64,000 bases of DNA from Trema orientale (Eukaryota > Streptophyta > Magnoliopsida > Rosales > Cannabaceae), in contig JXTC01000256.1 in assembly GCA_002914845.1 (NCBI GenBank), positions 96,620-160,619 on the forward strand, written 5' to 3'. The position numbers and the translations under genes were made by a program. Under the pieces are notes generated by a model. That model was not told where the DNA came from, did no database searches, and was given only the letters and a program-made list of their open reading frames with translations. Below, piece by piece: positions 49,201 through 62,711 of the stretch (within the stretch, counting starts at the first letter, position 1; each line of letters opens with the position of its first letter).

Positions 49201-52200
49201 TGCTACTTTATGCATATACAGCTAGTTCTCAGGGTGTATGTGCATACCTAGGCTCATGAATGTAGCATCCTGATAATACCCATGAGGTGTAGGTTGAATG
49301 ATCAGGCCCATGGCTTGCTCCCATGAGGTTTGAGGTTTGATTCCTCATGGAACCTACCTAGAAATATGCTAGAGTTTCATGTCTCCCAAAGACTCTAGGG
49401 TTTGGTGGGAGGAAGTATAGCATCCTTATAATGACTTAAACGAACTTTCATTCCTTCTGAATCTTTAAAATCTAAGATATTATTGCTGCTGAAACTTGTC
49501 AGATTTATCATGGGATGTTGGCACTGTTTCATCAAATCTCACCAGGAAATGTGAGGCTCTTGCTGTATCTGGTTTGGTTGAATATGGAGATGAGATAGAT
49601 GTGATTGCTCCAGCTGACATTTTGAAGCAGATCTTCAAGATTCCGTATTCCAAGGCTCGTTTATCAATTGCAGTTCAGCGTATTGGACAGACACTTGTTC
49701 TGAATGCTGGGTTTGTATATAATGTTGGCTGTTCATTTTGTTATGTAATTATTTCCGTTATTACTTTTGTACTCTTATGATTCTGTGGAATGTAGGCCTG
49801 ATATTGAAGAGGGAGAAAAGATTATTAGAAGACATAACAATCAAACAAAATCTGCAGACCAGTCTTTGTTTTTGAACTTTGCTATGCATTCGGTTAGAAT
49901 GGAAGCTTGTGATTGTCCACCAGCTCATCATGTGCCATCACATGAGCAATCAAACTCTTCTGTTCTTCCAGGAGTAAATACACAGTTTGTGGGGCAGCCT
50001 GATGATGTCGTGCAACATGAAGGATCAAATCATAGTCCAGGCTATGCAAAGCTGAAGCATGATGACTTGTTTTGGGGAAATAAGAAGAACAAGATAAAGA
50101 AGGGTCATGATCCTGTGAAAAAGGTTTCCCAAGTTGGTGAGAAACCCAGGACATCAATGCAAGATTCTGAAAAACAGAAAAGAGTTAGTGATGATGGATT
50201 TTTAAGAGTTTTGTTTTGGCAATTTCACAATTTTCGGATGCTCCTGGGTAGTGACTTGCTGTTGTTCAGTAATGAAAAATATGTTGCAGTTAGCTTGCAC
50301 TTATGGGATGTTACACTAGAGGTGCTTCAAACTATTTGACATGGTTTTGCCTTGTTATTTAATCGTTATTTTGTCCTTTGTTTCTCACCTTTTCCTCCTA
50401 TTTTCATAGATTACTCCATTAATATGGCTTGAAGCCTGGCTTGACAATGTCATGGCAAGTGTACCTGAGTTGGCCATTTGTTATCATCAAAATGGTGTTG
50501 TCCAGGGTTACGAGCTTCTGAAAACTGATGACATATTTCTGTTGAAAGGAATCTCTGATGACGGCACTCCTGCTTTTCATCCGTATGTTGTCCAGCAAAA
50601 TGGCCTTTCAGTTTTGAGGTTCCTTCAAGAAAATTGCAAACAAGAACCTGGAGCTTATTGGGTACTGTATTAGTACAATTTTACATGAGCCTCTATCTGT
50701 ATATAAAACATATTTCTCTTGAGGTTTAATTTTTCATTAACTGTCTCTCTGGAATTTTTGCAGCTGTATAAAAGTTCTGGTGAAGATGTGATTCAACTTT
50801 TTGATCTTTCTGTTATTCCTAACACCCATTCTTCCAGTGACTGCGATGATTGCTCAACTTCCCTGCCATCGATAGTGCATAAAGGGAGAAGTGACTCCTT
50901 ATATTCTCTGGGGACTCTCTTATATCGAATTGCCCACAGGCTCTCACTTTCAATGGTATGGAAGAAATATAAATCACATCTTTGATGCATAGTATCATAT
51001 TGTTGCTTGTTTTTACAAATTTCTGAGATTTTCTTGGCAGGCTCCGGATAACAGGACAAAATGTGCAAAATTCATCAAGAAGTGTCTAGAGTTTCTGGAA
51101 GAACCAGATCATTTGGTAATTTTATTTCGGAAATAGTTTATAATCATCATTCATGTGTCATTTCTTGAGGTGTACCCTTACAAGTAAGATTTGTAATCTG
51201 CTGAACAGGTTGTTCGAGCATTTGCACATGAACAATTTGCAAGGCTTATTTTGAATCATTGTGAAGATCTGGAAATGACTTCCGAAGCTTTTCCTGTAGA
51301 ATGTGAAATTACAGTCTCTGATGCTGAAGATTCGTACTTTTTGAGCAATGTTTCAGACGTCGGCGAACAGGTTTCCTCTGTGGTAGCTGAAGAGCAGACT
51401 CTATTTGAAGATAGAGAAGGTTTTCAAGATTTAGCGAGAGATGCTTCTATAAAGATGACTTTGGAGGCAAATGCTTCTTGTCCAAGAGCATCAGGCGATA
51501 TGGAGACTGGAGATTCTAGAAATGTTATGCCATCATCTTGTGCTGATGAAAGTTTTATGTTGTGTGATTTGTCTCCAGCAACCACACATGTTGTCCAAAC
51601 TGTTGCTGATCCAATTTCCTCTAAGTTAGCTGCAATACATCACGTTTCTCAGGCTATTAAATCTCTTAGATGGATGCGCCAACTCCAGAACACTGAATCA
51701 GAGCTGAAGGACCGGGATAGTGAAACTCGGAATACACGACCTCCATCTATGAATCTTTCTATTTGTGCTTGCGGTGATGCTGATTGTATTGAAGTTTGTG
51801 ACATTAAGGAATGGCTTCCAAGATCTAAGTTGGATCATAAGTTGTGGAAACTTGTTCTTTTGCTAGGAGAATCTTATTTGGCACTTGGACATGCTTATAA
51901 GGAAGATGGCCAGTTGCATCAAGCTTTGAAGGTTGTAGAGTTGGCATGTTCTGTTTATGGATCAATGCCTCAACATCTTAAGGAATCAAGATTCATCTCT
52001 TCAATGATAGGTTGCTCATTGTTGCAAACAAAATTCAACTACAAAAATGACAAGACAATAAAATATAATGGTGACACTGATGCCAAGGATGTGAGCTCCA
52101 GCTCCAATGATAGTCTTACTTCTGAGCAATTTTCTTCATCATACCTGTTCTGGGCCAAGGCATGGACACTAGTTGGAGATATATATGTTGAAAATTATAT

Positions 52201-55121
52201 GATTAAGGGCAATGAGATCTCGATAGAAGCAGAGAGAATATCTTCTACCACAGAATTGAAAGTATCATCTGAGGTTGTTAAGGAAGTTAAAAGGCTCAAG
52301 AAGAAGCTAGGACAGTATATGCAGAACTGCAGTGCGTGTTCTCTGGTGAACTGCAGCTGCCAGAGTGATAGGGCAAACAGTGGAAGCAGTGCAAGTAGTA
52401 GGAATGGAGATATGCACTCAATATCTTATGGCAGGAAGCAGACTAAAAGATCTTATGCTAAGAGTAACACCTACTCTTTTTTGGCTGATCATGAAGATGA
52501 CAATACTAGTCGCAAAGTAGAAAACAGACAAGCTGCTGATGGTGGACAATTGCGGCACAATAGAGATGCTAGAACTGTAACAGATGTCTTTAATACAGAT
52601 AACTTTGTTGTAAAAGGCGTGGCAGCTACCAATTCTTTTAAAGCAGAGGGCGCTTTGAATATGCATGAATTGGGATCATCAATGGCCTCTCAATCAGATA
52701 CATCTTCAAGTGAAACACTTAAAGGAAAAAATGGTGGCATATTCAAGTACCTTCAAGGTCCTACAGTTGGAGATGTTGAATACCATCTTTCAGCTGCCTT
52801 AAGCTGTTATAAAGAAGCTAGAAATGCAGTGACTGGAATTCCATCTGGTTCAGGAGAACTACAATCCGTTGTTAAAAAGATAGGATGGGTTTGCAATGAA
52901 CTTGGAAGATACAGACTTGAAAAGAAAGAACTGAAAAAAGCTGAAATTGCATTTGCAGATGCCATAAAAGCATTTAGAGAAGTTTCTGACCACACCAATA
53001 TAATATTAATCAACTGTAACTTGGGTCATGGTAGGAGATCATTAGCTGAAGCAATGGTGTCAAGAATCAATGATCTTGAATTGCATGGAATTTTTCATAA
53101 TGCATACAACCATGCTTTAGAGACTGCAAAACTGGAATATAGTGAATCACTTAGATTTTATGGAGCAGCAAAGTCAGAACTAAATACCATGGAAGGAGAA
53201 GATGGGGCTATGTCAAGCAGCCTGTGGACAGAGGTATGTACACAATTTGCAAATACATATCTGAGGCTTGGCATGCTTTTGGCAAAGAAAGATATACGTG
53301 CTGAAGTTTATGGAAGTGGAGTCATGGAAGAAGAACACTTGTATTTCAGTAGTCCTAGCGGCAGAAGAACAAGAAAAGAAGTGCAAAAGCATGAGATATC
53401 GGCCAATGATGCCATCAGGGAGGCGTTATCCATATATGAATCACTTGGTGAATTGCGCAAACAAGAGGCTGCATATGCTTATTTTCAGCTTGCTTGCTAC
53501 CAGAGGGATTGTTGTTTGAAGTTTTTAGAGTCAGGTCACAAGAAAAGTAACTTTGGTAAAGCTGAAAGCAACAATCTTGTACGGGTCAAGCAGTATGCTT
53601 CTCTTGCTGAAAGGAACTGGCAAAAGGCAATGGACTTTTATGGTCCAGAAACACATTTCACCATGTATTTGACCATATTGATGGAGAGATCAGCCCTTCT
53701 ATCAAGCCTTTCGAACACTTTACACTCGAATGTGGTATGCTATGGAACTTTATATTTAATCCATTTCTCAGGATTTCAATATGAAAAAGCCCTCCTTTTA
53801 TAATTGGTATTTATCCTCTCACTATTTATAGAGAGAACACTCGTTTATTCTCTGACACTATGACTTGCTCAAATTCTAACAAAAATTTGAAATGTTTTTC
53901 AGTCAGGTAACTAGGCCTTTAGCCCAAAAAATAATTAGGTGTTTCTACATTAATTCTATTTGTAAACTCTAATACGTTCAACTTGGTTTTGTATGTTGCT
54001 ACACAAATAAACAAGAAATCATCTCCATTGCATGCTTGGAATATGTATTTATGTAGGATAAGATTAGAAATTAGAAAGAAAATAGGTAGAAGAGCAAAAT
54101 GTGATAGGATTTAGACAGAAATAGATGAATTGGTAGAAAAGTAATAGAGCTAGATAAGAATTCAAGAGAGAATCAGAACAATCAAGAGGAGGAAGAAAAT
54201 ACTAACGATTCAATATTCATTCATTCATAGTCTGAAAAACAAATACAGAGCTAAGCCTATTTATAGATGGACAATTGGACACAACTAGGAAAATAGATAT
54301 ATTCTAGAAATTGATAAATATAGGAAACTATAAAATTAGTTACTTGAAATTTAAATAACCTAATAATTAAATAAAATCTAAATAACAATAGTAAATAATA
54401 TTCTTAAAATACTCTTTCCTATTCCACATCAGTATTCCCTTCTGCAGAGTTGGATCTTTTGTTCGTAGAAACTCACCCAGTGAACGAATAAATGCTAGAG
54501 TTGATCTTGGCTTACAAAAGAAATACATTACTTGGTTCTTTGACCGTTCAAACATTTAGACAACTATGTCTAGAGAACAGTTATGCCAGTTATCTTGTCA
54601 CTAAAATTGACTTGACCACTATTATTCCCGCGTTACTTATCTGGGGTCCGGGGAATCAGTCTCTCTACTGCATCACTCTTTTAAAATTCTCTATCAGAAT
54701 TGTCTTTGTTTAATGAGTAGGCAAAACCAGATTGGAGGCCACAAATTATTGTGCTATGCTAAGCCTTGACCCTTAGCATCCGTTATTGTTAGAAGCTGAC
54801 GTCTTGTTTTTGTTCCAGATGTTGGAATCAGCTCTATCTCACATGTTTGAAGGACGTAACATATCCAAAACGAGTTTCGACTCGTTGAAAGTCAACTATC
54901 CCGAGTTACATTCCAAGTTTTGGAGTCAGTTGCAGATGCTTTTGAGAAAAATGCTGGCTGCTGCACTTTCTGGAGGTGGAAACAAACCCTCTGCTTCTCA
55001 GCCAACTCCATCATCCTGCATATCTGGAGATGCTGTTAAGCTTCGGGAGCTTTACGGAAACTCTCTTAAGTCTTCTGATTTCAATCAGTTAAATGCCATG
55101 TACTCCTTATGGATATCCTAG
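46243..55121 (+). CDS. EDRF1-like TPR protein, nine exons, 1455 aa
   Basis: Exons (coding): 46243-46406, 46513-46634, 49503-49710, 49796-50321, 50410-50661, 50764-50955, 51041-51115, 51209-53734, 54819-55121. All introns are GT-AG and the phases join to 4368 nt without a stop. The N-terminal part (PKPVGFLCGSIPVPTD, NLTRKCEALAVSGLVEYGDE, PLIWLEAWLDNVMAS) matches the conserved EDRF1 domain of the plant homologue annotated as erythroid differentiation factor-like. The large exon 8 carries TPR-like helices near residues 733-760 (LGESYLALGHAYKEDGQ) and 1039-1110 (GWVCNELGRYRLEKKELKKAE), and a cysteine cluster near 888 (CSACSLVNCSC). A lysine-rich stretch in exon 4 (WGNKKNKIKKGHD) could be a nuclear signal. 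The human namesake is linked to globin expression; the plant role is not established. The 2.87-kb intron 2 has no recognised gene. Confidence 0.93.
46635..49502 (+). other. Intron 2 of the EDRF1-like gene (2.87 kb)
   Basis: Flanked by a gtacc donor and a tgtcag acceptor. The short frames inside (46847-47200, 48106-48411, 49006-49215 minus) show no known domain and none is in frame with the exons. I see no transposon ends in it. Confidence 0.75.
54050..54431 (-). mobile_element. Solo LTR (probably copia) in intron 8 of the EDRF1-like gene
   Basis: On the minus strand the LTR starts tgatgtggaataggaaag, has a TATA-like 'ctataaatagg' and ends atcctacata. It is flanked by exact GTATT at 54045-54049 and 54432-54436. 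There is no internal region or second LTR, so it arose by LTR-LTR recombination. It is antisense to the host gene and within the last intron, so splicing can remove it. Confidence 0.85.
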
Positions 55122-55440
55122 TCTTTGATGCAGATCCAATCATACAATAGATGTAACTTGTAAGAGCTGAAGATAGCCTTTCGATTGGTTCACTCAATCC
55201 TCCAAAAGGGAAAGAAAAAATAGGTCCTTTTCAGGTCATTTGAGGTTCTTGTCGAGGAACGATCACTCCATGTCAAGTACAGGTTTTGTTGTAGTTAACA
55301 TAGGTTGTTACTGACTATATCTGAACTGTGTTGTCTTATTTATAGATGGTATACCAATGCTATGTAAATAGCTTGATCTACACTCTCTATAAAAGAAGTA
55401 AAAATTTGAAAAGATCTGTTCTACGCGTGTTTTATGCGGT
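55122..55440 (+). other. Probable 3' UTR of the EDRF1-like gene
   Basis: T-rich, non-coding sequence directly after the stop. The poly(A) site cannot be fixed from sequence alone. Confidence 0.5.
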
Positions 55441-55542
55441 GTTTTTGTCTTAAATATGTACAAGAAACAATTAGAGGAATCTCAATATAGAAAAAAAGCT
55501 TTTTATCCCGAGTCGTAAGACCAATCCGAGTCACGTGGCTAA

Positions 55543-55811
55543 ATGTTAGTCTTTCACCTTTAGACGTGGGCTATTCATATTTAAAAAAATTTGGTCATTT
55601 TCTAGTGAAAGGTTGACTGAATGTTAGTCTTTCACCTTTAAACGTGGGCTATTCATATTTAAAAAAATTTGGTCATTTTCTAGTGAAAGGTTGACTGAAT
55701 GTTAGCCTTTCACCTTTAGGTGTGGGCTATTCATATTTGAAAATTTTTCGTCATTTTCTAGTGAAAGGTTGACTTTCTAGTGAAAGGTTGATTTTCTAGT
55801 GAAAGGTTGAC
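55543..55811. repeat. 78-bp tandem repeat (about 3 copies) with 18-bp tail repeats
   Basis: Units begin atgttag at 55543, 55621 and 55699, each with 'ctttcacctt', 'gtgggctattcatatt' and 'tctagtgaaaggttgact'. After the third unit the 'ttctagtgaaaggttga' word is repeated three times at about 18-bp spacing. The next gene to the right starts about 1 kb away. Confidence 0.9.
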
Positions 55812-56760
55812 GCGTGGATAGTAAAATTTCTGTAACCATGTTAAATAGCAGTGCTCTGCTCCAGTATAATATACTAGTACGAGTTGCCTTGTATGTGCCA
55901 TTTTCATCAGTTCAGATTTTGAATCTAAGCAGTAAGTACAGATAGAAAATCATCAATTTAGTAATATTTTTTTTATATCACCAAATAGAAAATTAAATAT
56001 TAGGATTTAGAAGGAGAAAACATCCAGGAGATTTAAGGAATCCGATTCTTGCAATGTGTGCAAAATATATTACAAAGGTGTTACCCACCAGTTTAGTCTA
56101 TAACACGAACAATTGTCAAGGTATTCTACACCATATCTAAAATATAACGAAAACAAAAAATTTAAATTTTTGTGAGAGTTGGTCGTTTACAATATAATCT
56201 TATTAGTACCTCAGCTTTGAAGACTTTTAAATCGATAGAACTCAACACATTTTGCAAAAGAAATTTATTTAAAAAAAAAAAAAGGGAGAAGGAAAAAAAA
56301 AACCTAAAGTACAACTTACTCATGCTAAAAATTGTCTTTATTCAAGGAAAACCACACTAAACAATAGAGAGACTACCACTGCGTGTACTGTACGTGTAAG
56401 ACGAATATGAATCAAAGTTAAAAGACATATAGGACACCATGGCCATGAGTTCGTTAAAATTATTACCACCCGTGTCCGAAAATAGATTATTAGTTCCATT
56501 ATCGTCTACATTTAAATTTCATAAATGAATAATAGGATTATATAAATAAAAAAAAAAGAAAGAAAAAAAAAAAAAAAAACATAACAAAAAAAAAAAAAGA
56601 AATACGATTTTAAAAAAAAAAAAAAAAAAAAAAAGAACACTACAGGTGGCGTGATACGTGTAGGCTTGTTGGTGTTTGCATGGGAAAGGAGAGACATTTG
56701 TCGGAAACCTGCACTATACCATTCCAAACCATTCATTTCGAGGCTTCAATTAAGTACCAT
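55812..56760. other. Intergenic, A-rich tracts
   Basis: No supported gene. Long A-rich runs at about 56270-56310 and 56548-56634 produce low-complexity F/K-rich frames on the two strands. Confidence 0.5.
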
Positions 56761-56768
56761 TATATATA
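56761..56768 (+). promoter_or_regulatory. TATA box of the 97-aa hypothetical gene
   Basis: tatatata lies 84 bp upstream of the ATG at 56852, a plausible plant core-promoter spacing with a leader of about 50 bases. Confidence 0.5.
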
Positions 56769-56851
56769 GAACTAATACCATCTTATCCATAGGAGAGGTC
56801 GAGAGGAGAGGCAAATAACTAGCAAGGACAAGGGAATATTAATAAGCAATA

Positions 56852-57145
56852 ATGGAAGCACATAAGGAAAGAAGAGAGCAATTAAGAGAGAAAGAAGATG
56901 ATCATGAGAAGCAGCAAAAGAATCATGATCATTCCAAGAACAAGGCTTCTACATCTACAATGGATCCGGTGACCAAAGCATTGATTAGAGACTCCATAAT
57001 ATCATCTGATCAGGGTACTACTACTCCTACTAGTCGGGAGAAAGGGAATAATATTTCTGATGATGATGGTGATGGAGCACAAAATTACGATGACCTCCTT
57101 GTCTTTTCTCGCTCTCTCAATAAAATCGACTCTTCGCTCGACTGA
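56852..57145 (+). CDS. Hypothetical small hydrophilic protein, 97 aa
   Basis: A single-exon frame after a TATA box. It is very polar: an N-terminal charged helix-like stretch rich in E, K, R, Q and H (ERREQLREKEDDHEKQQKNHDH), then MDPVTKALIRDSIISSD, an acidic DDDGDG segment, and a short C-terminal segment YDDLLVFSRSLNKIDSSLD that looks like a conserved short motif. No signal peptide or membrane segment. Probably partly disordered and intracellular. I do not recognise the family. AT-rich sequence with 'aataaataaatgg' follows about 70 bp after the stop and may supply a poly(A) signal. Confidence 0.65.
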   Translation: MEAHKERREQLREKEDDHEKQQKNHDHSKNKASTSTMDPVTKALIRDSIISSDQGTTTPTSREKGNNISDDDGDGAQNYDDLLVFSRSLNKIDSSLD

Positions 57146-58857
57146 TCAATCTCAATCTGCTTTTTTTTTGTGTGTGTGTGTGTGTACGTAAATGTAACTT
57201 CTTTTTCTTCGTTTAAATAAATAAATGGAAAAATGTTCAAGTAATCCTCTTAGCTAGATAGGCCTTTTGTTTGTCTTGAAGAAGAGGTTTTGTTTTTGTT
57301 TTTATTACGTGGTTTTCGATATACGACTAGTAGTACTATGCCTTAACAATCCTCCATCATGTTCCATGCTTCATGCTAACGATTACGACGATGATCAATC
57401 GATGTTTTCAGTTTATTGTAAGTTTTGCATTGAAGGCGTATGTAGTCTCATTATATCGTTCTTATGACCATCTCAAATTCCCAAAAGTAGCATTACACTT
57501 AATTTAATTTTTGCCAACGACGAGACTTTTGATAAAAAAATTTAAGGGATTAAAAGTAATACGAAGACAAAGTTCAGGTAATTTAAATTGAAGTGGAAAA
57601 AAAAAATTAAAATTAAAATATAAAAATCCCAGGCCCACGAGAAGCTTTGAGATTTTCATGCAGAAGAACCTCGAGAATTTTACTTATGGAAGCCTCGAAA
57701 GGGGGGAAAACTAAAATCCCAATTTCACCTAGAGCCCAAGCGAATGAGTCAGGCTACGTTGAAATTTGTGTTTTGTTAGCCTCTGAAATTCCAATTAGTG
57801 GTAATTAATTTGCACTGTTAATGGCCATTACGTTTATAAGGTTATCAAGACATTTGGCTCTCTAATCAACACAATTGGCTCTCTAAGTTTTCTCAAGGTT
57901 ATCAACACGTTCTTTTTTTTTTTCTCAAAGTTATCAACACGTTGGCTCTCTAAGTTCTCGTGGATTTCTCACACCTTTGTAATAGTCCCTGAAATTGGAT
58001 TTAGTTATTTAGATTTGTAATATAATTCCTGAACTCGTAGATTGGCATGTTTGTTCTCTTAAATTGTATTTTACATGCCAAAATTCGTTAATAATTTAAA
58101 TGTAATTAACTGCCGAATGTCAATGCCAATGTCCACAAATTCAAGAACCTAACTGCAATCACTTTCATTGGTTCACTATAATATTCAAGGGAAAACCGTA
58201 CGATAAACCCTAAATCCAGCCGTATTGATATGTATAGGAAAAGTGTGGATGTTACACTAAACCCCCTAATCCAAAAAATTATACATATTCAATAACTTCA
58301 GAGAATAAAACCAATGCCTCAACTTAACCCTTCTCTACAGAATAAACTAACATCGGAATAGAAGCGAAGAAAAATAAGATAAATAATGCTCAATCTCAAG
58401 CATCGCTCCACATTACCCCTAAAATTGCGTTGAGACTATTTAATTGCTTCTTGGTTCAAATTAACTTAAATTACCGTTTCCAAGTGAGAAAATTCGAGTA
58501 AACCAATGTGTAATAACCCACGCATTCAAAGTAAATATAATAACAACAGCACCCCATGCATATGAGAAGTAAAACCGCCTACCATACCATTGGATTTAAG
58601 CTTTCCCCTGTATATACTTTCAGGTCAAGTAGAAGAGCTCTCATCCAATATAAGACTATAACAAAAGAACTTAACACGCAGGAAGTGCTCCAAAATTTTC
58701 TGACATCCAAAGTCTCGAAATTCTTAAATACCAAAAAACAACGGATAAATGTGTGCAACTTAAAGAGAGCACAAAATTTGACTTTAAGAGTTGTTCTAAC
58801 AGCAAACAAAAACCTCATAACCTGTCGAGCAATAAACTACTGCCAATTGTGCCAGAC
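57146..58857. other. Intergenic plus probable 3' UTR of RPL7
   Basis: No supported gene. A (TG)n tract lies at about 57169-57184. At 57842-57960 the words 'ttatcaa(c/g)ac' and 'ttggctctctaa' recur three times as an imperfect direct repeat. The last 200-300 bases before 58858 probably hold the 3' UTR of the ribosomal protein gene. The 101-residue plus frame at 58556-58861 is antisense to it and unlikely. Confidence 0.5.
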
Positions 58858-60458
<1,601 letters not shown>

Positions 60459-60460
60459 CT

Positions 60461-61092
60461 CTATAAAATAAAACCAATTAAATTATTTCATTAGTTTAAG
60501 CAAAAAACTTGCAACATAAAACTGTGCTACCAAAAAATAGGACCCGGAACAATCAAACAAATCCAACAAAAAAATAAAAAAACACAGAAGTTACATGAAT
60601 TGCCTATACATGTTTAGCTACATGAATTTTTTTTCTCTCATGAACAATACTTCAATAAACTATTTATCATGTCAAGCAACATCACAGAGAATTTTCAGAA
60701 GATCTCTATAGTTTACAATTTTCATTTGGATCCACTGACAAAAGCAATCAAAAAGCAAAACAAAACCCAGGACCCAAAATCCACTCCAGAGGTATATCCC
60801 CATTTCTCTCTCTCTCTCTCTCTCCAAAAAAAAAAAAAGCCACCCATTATCATTCATTGGATTCAGAAAAGCATTGAACAACAAATATACCAAGAAATTT
60901 TAAACCATCAAAACTCTTAGCTTGGTGTAAAAGAAAAATATTAAATCTAATATCAAACTAGTAACATTCAATCGCGAAAAGAAGGAGAAGAAGAAAAAGA
61001 CATTGTTATACGAGGAAATGGAGGAATCAAGAGAGGTTCAGCTATGGAACGCAAAACAACTAGAAAAAGAGGTTAAGGTGAAGTGTTGGTAC
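60461..61092 (-). other. 5'-UTR intron of RPL7
   Basis: Between a gtacc donor (plus-strand 61092-61088) and a ttttatag acceptor just before AG-ATG. A (TC)n tract at about 60806-60826 (plus strand) and A-runs lie within. Introns in the leader are common in plant ribosomal protein genes and often raise expression. Confidence 0.7.
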
Positions 61093-61130
61093 CGTCGAAA
61101 ATGCAGGGAGGCGCCTCTGAGTCTGAGAGA
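61093..61130 (-). other. 5'-UTR first exon of RPL7 (estimated start)
   Basis: Ends with the donor at 61092/61091. The start is inferred from the TATA box at 61156-61163, read on the minus strand, with transcription beginning about 30 bases downstream. The leader is pyrimidine-rich (tagctctctcagactc), typical of translationally regulated ribosomal protein mRNAs. Confidence 0.55.
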
Positions 61131-61310
61131 GCTAGCTAGGGTTTTGGCCGGCCTCTTTATAAAGTGAAAGGGTGTGAAGAATGAAACCCTAGTTGGTATG
61201 TATATGTTTTGCAAATTGCGACAGTGGAAAATGGAAGTAAATTTACTGATCTGCCCTTCTTCTAATTTGACGGGCTTCAAATCCCTGGTCTGTGTGTTGG
61301 CCCAAATGCA
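61131..61310 (-). promoter_or_regulatory. RPL7 promoter: TATA box, telo-boxes, site II-like motif
   Basis: A tataaa-type box lies at 61156-61163. The telo-box AAACCCTA occurs on the minus strand at 61144-61137 and on the plus strand at about 61185-61192. A TGGGCC core (ttggcccaa on the plus strand, near 61298-61306) lies further upstream. Telo-boxes together with site II elements are characteristic of plant translation-machinery genes expressed in dividing cells. Confidence 0.75.
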
Positions 61311-61319
61311 GTGTATGGA

Positions 61320-61710
61320 CCCATAAAATATGGTCCAGTCTCGTACATGGTTGTATCACTAGTAGAACACACAAACTTCTAATATCTATTTATTTTTTTT
61401 TTTGGGTAATAAACTTCTATTATCTAATCAAATTAAATCATTTAAATTCTATAAAATAGGTCCTCATTTTTTGTTTAGGAACATTACAGAGAAATAGAAA
61501 GTTTATCTTTTAAACTTTAAGAAATGATAATTGATGCAAATATCTTTAGCCTTTTAATACCTAAAACTCAAAAGGAACACGATATCTTTTTAGTGATACT
61601 AGTATCATTTTAAATCTGTCTCATATTCACAGGGATTGGAATTGATATCAGCTTATATTGTCATAAATGTCATAGCAACTTGATCATTGGCTTTAAAATC
61701 CAAAAACCTA
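61320..61710. other. Intergenic, nothing recognised
   Basis: AT-rich sequence upstream of RPL7 with no supported gene. Confidence 0.4.
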
Positions 61711-62307
61711 AGTTAATGAAACACATATGACCAGGATCTTGATATTCTGAAGTGTCTTCATGTTCAACTAAAGCCACCAAAGGCACTAAGAATTGTTGAA
61801 GTTCATTGGCGGGTTCCTCCAGCTGGTTGGCTGAAAGTCAACACAGATGGTGCAGCCTACGGTAATCCGGGTTTGGCGGGATGTGGTGGTGTATTCCATA
61901 CCTCGAGAGCGTTTTTCAAGGGTGCTTTTACAGTTCCAATTGGTAAAACTTATGCATTTGAAGCTGAATTGGCAGCTGCAATTCATGTTGTTTCTTATGC
62001 ATGGGATTTTGGTTGGAAGAGTTTGTGGCTAGAGAGTGACTCTGCTTATTTGGTCGCATTGTTCAAGACTTGTTCGGATTTTGTTTCGTAGTGTTAGAAA
62101 CCGGCTTGGAGGCGTTGCCTGAGTTAGATTTTAAAGATGAATTTTCATGTTTCTCATATTTATCGAGAGGGGAATTCAGTTGCTGATATTATTGCTTCTA
62201 GAGCTGTTAGCATTCAAGCTCCGACTTGGTGGCATACTACTCCTCCCTTTTTGCAATCTTCTGTTAACAGAGATCTTGCAGGCCTCAGTTCTTTTCGTTT
62301 TTGTTAG
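61711..62307 (+). pseudogene. LINE RNase H domain (RVT_3-like), broken
   Basis: The translation reads QLKPPKALRIVEVHWRVPP, GWLKVNTDGAAYGNPG (first catalytic aspartate), AFEAELAAAIHVV (glutamate) and SLWLESDSAYLV (second aspartate). Stop codons (tag, tag, tag) fall between about 62089 and 62130. The same frame then resumes with NFHVSHIYREGNSVADIIASRA and ends DLAGLSSFRFC. Such domains also occur as domesticated plant genes, but the stops and following LINE tail favour a dead LINE. Confidence 0.85.
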
Positions 62308-62591
62308 TGCCCCTTTTTGTAATAAAATGTGCTCTTTTTTCCTTCCTGTGGTTTTTTCCTTTGGGTTTTACGTAAAAAGGTTTTTAATGAGACATTGTAG
62401 AGAAGTTAAGAAAATAATTTTGTCTCGGCAAAATTATATGGCTCCTCCTTGGGTTCATCTGTCTTTTAAGTTATTTTTCTTAGGTTGTTTGGATTTTTTC
62501 CCCCGGTGACTTTTTGTACCTTGATTTTTATTTTGTTTTAATAATATCTACCAGAGGTTTTCCTCTTGGTATCATTTAGCAAAAAAAAAAA
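61711..62591 (+). mobile_element. 5'-truncated LINE (L1-type) 3' end with poly(A)
   Basis: An RNase H-type ORF end is followed by a T/G-rich 3' UTR ending in an A-run at 62580-62591. This is how plant L1 LINEs end after incomplete reverse transcription. No target duplication could be assigned with confidence. Confidence 0.75.
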
Positions 62592-62711
62592 TGCACATAA
62601 TAAGAAATTTACCTAGTAGGTAGTATCCAAACACCACTATCATTATTATCACGTATCCATAAATCAAATATAATGGGTTTCTATCACTTTTACATATAAA
62701 AAACTAAAAGA

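Noticed and set aside
60669..60920. Open frames on both strands in the RPL7 leader intron
   Set aside because: They cover a CT/GA microsatellite and A-runs and lie in an intron.
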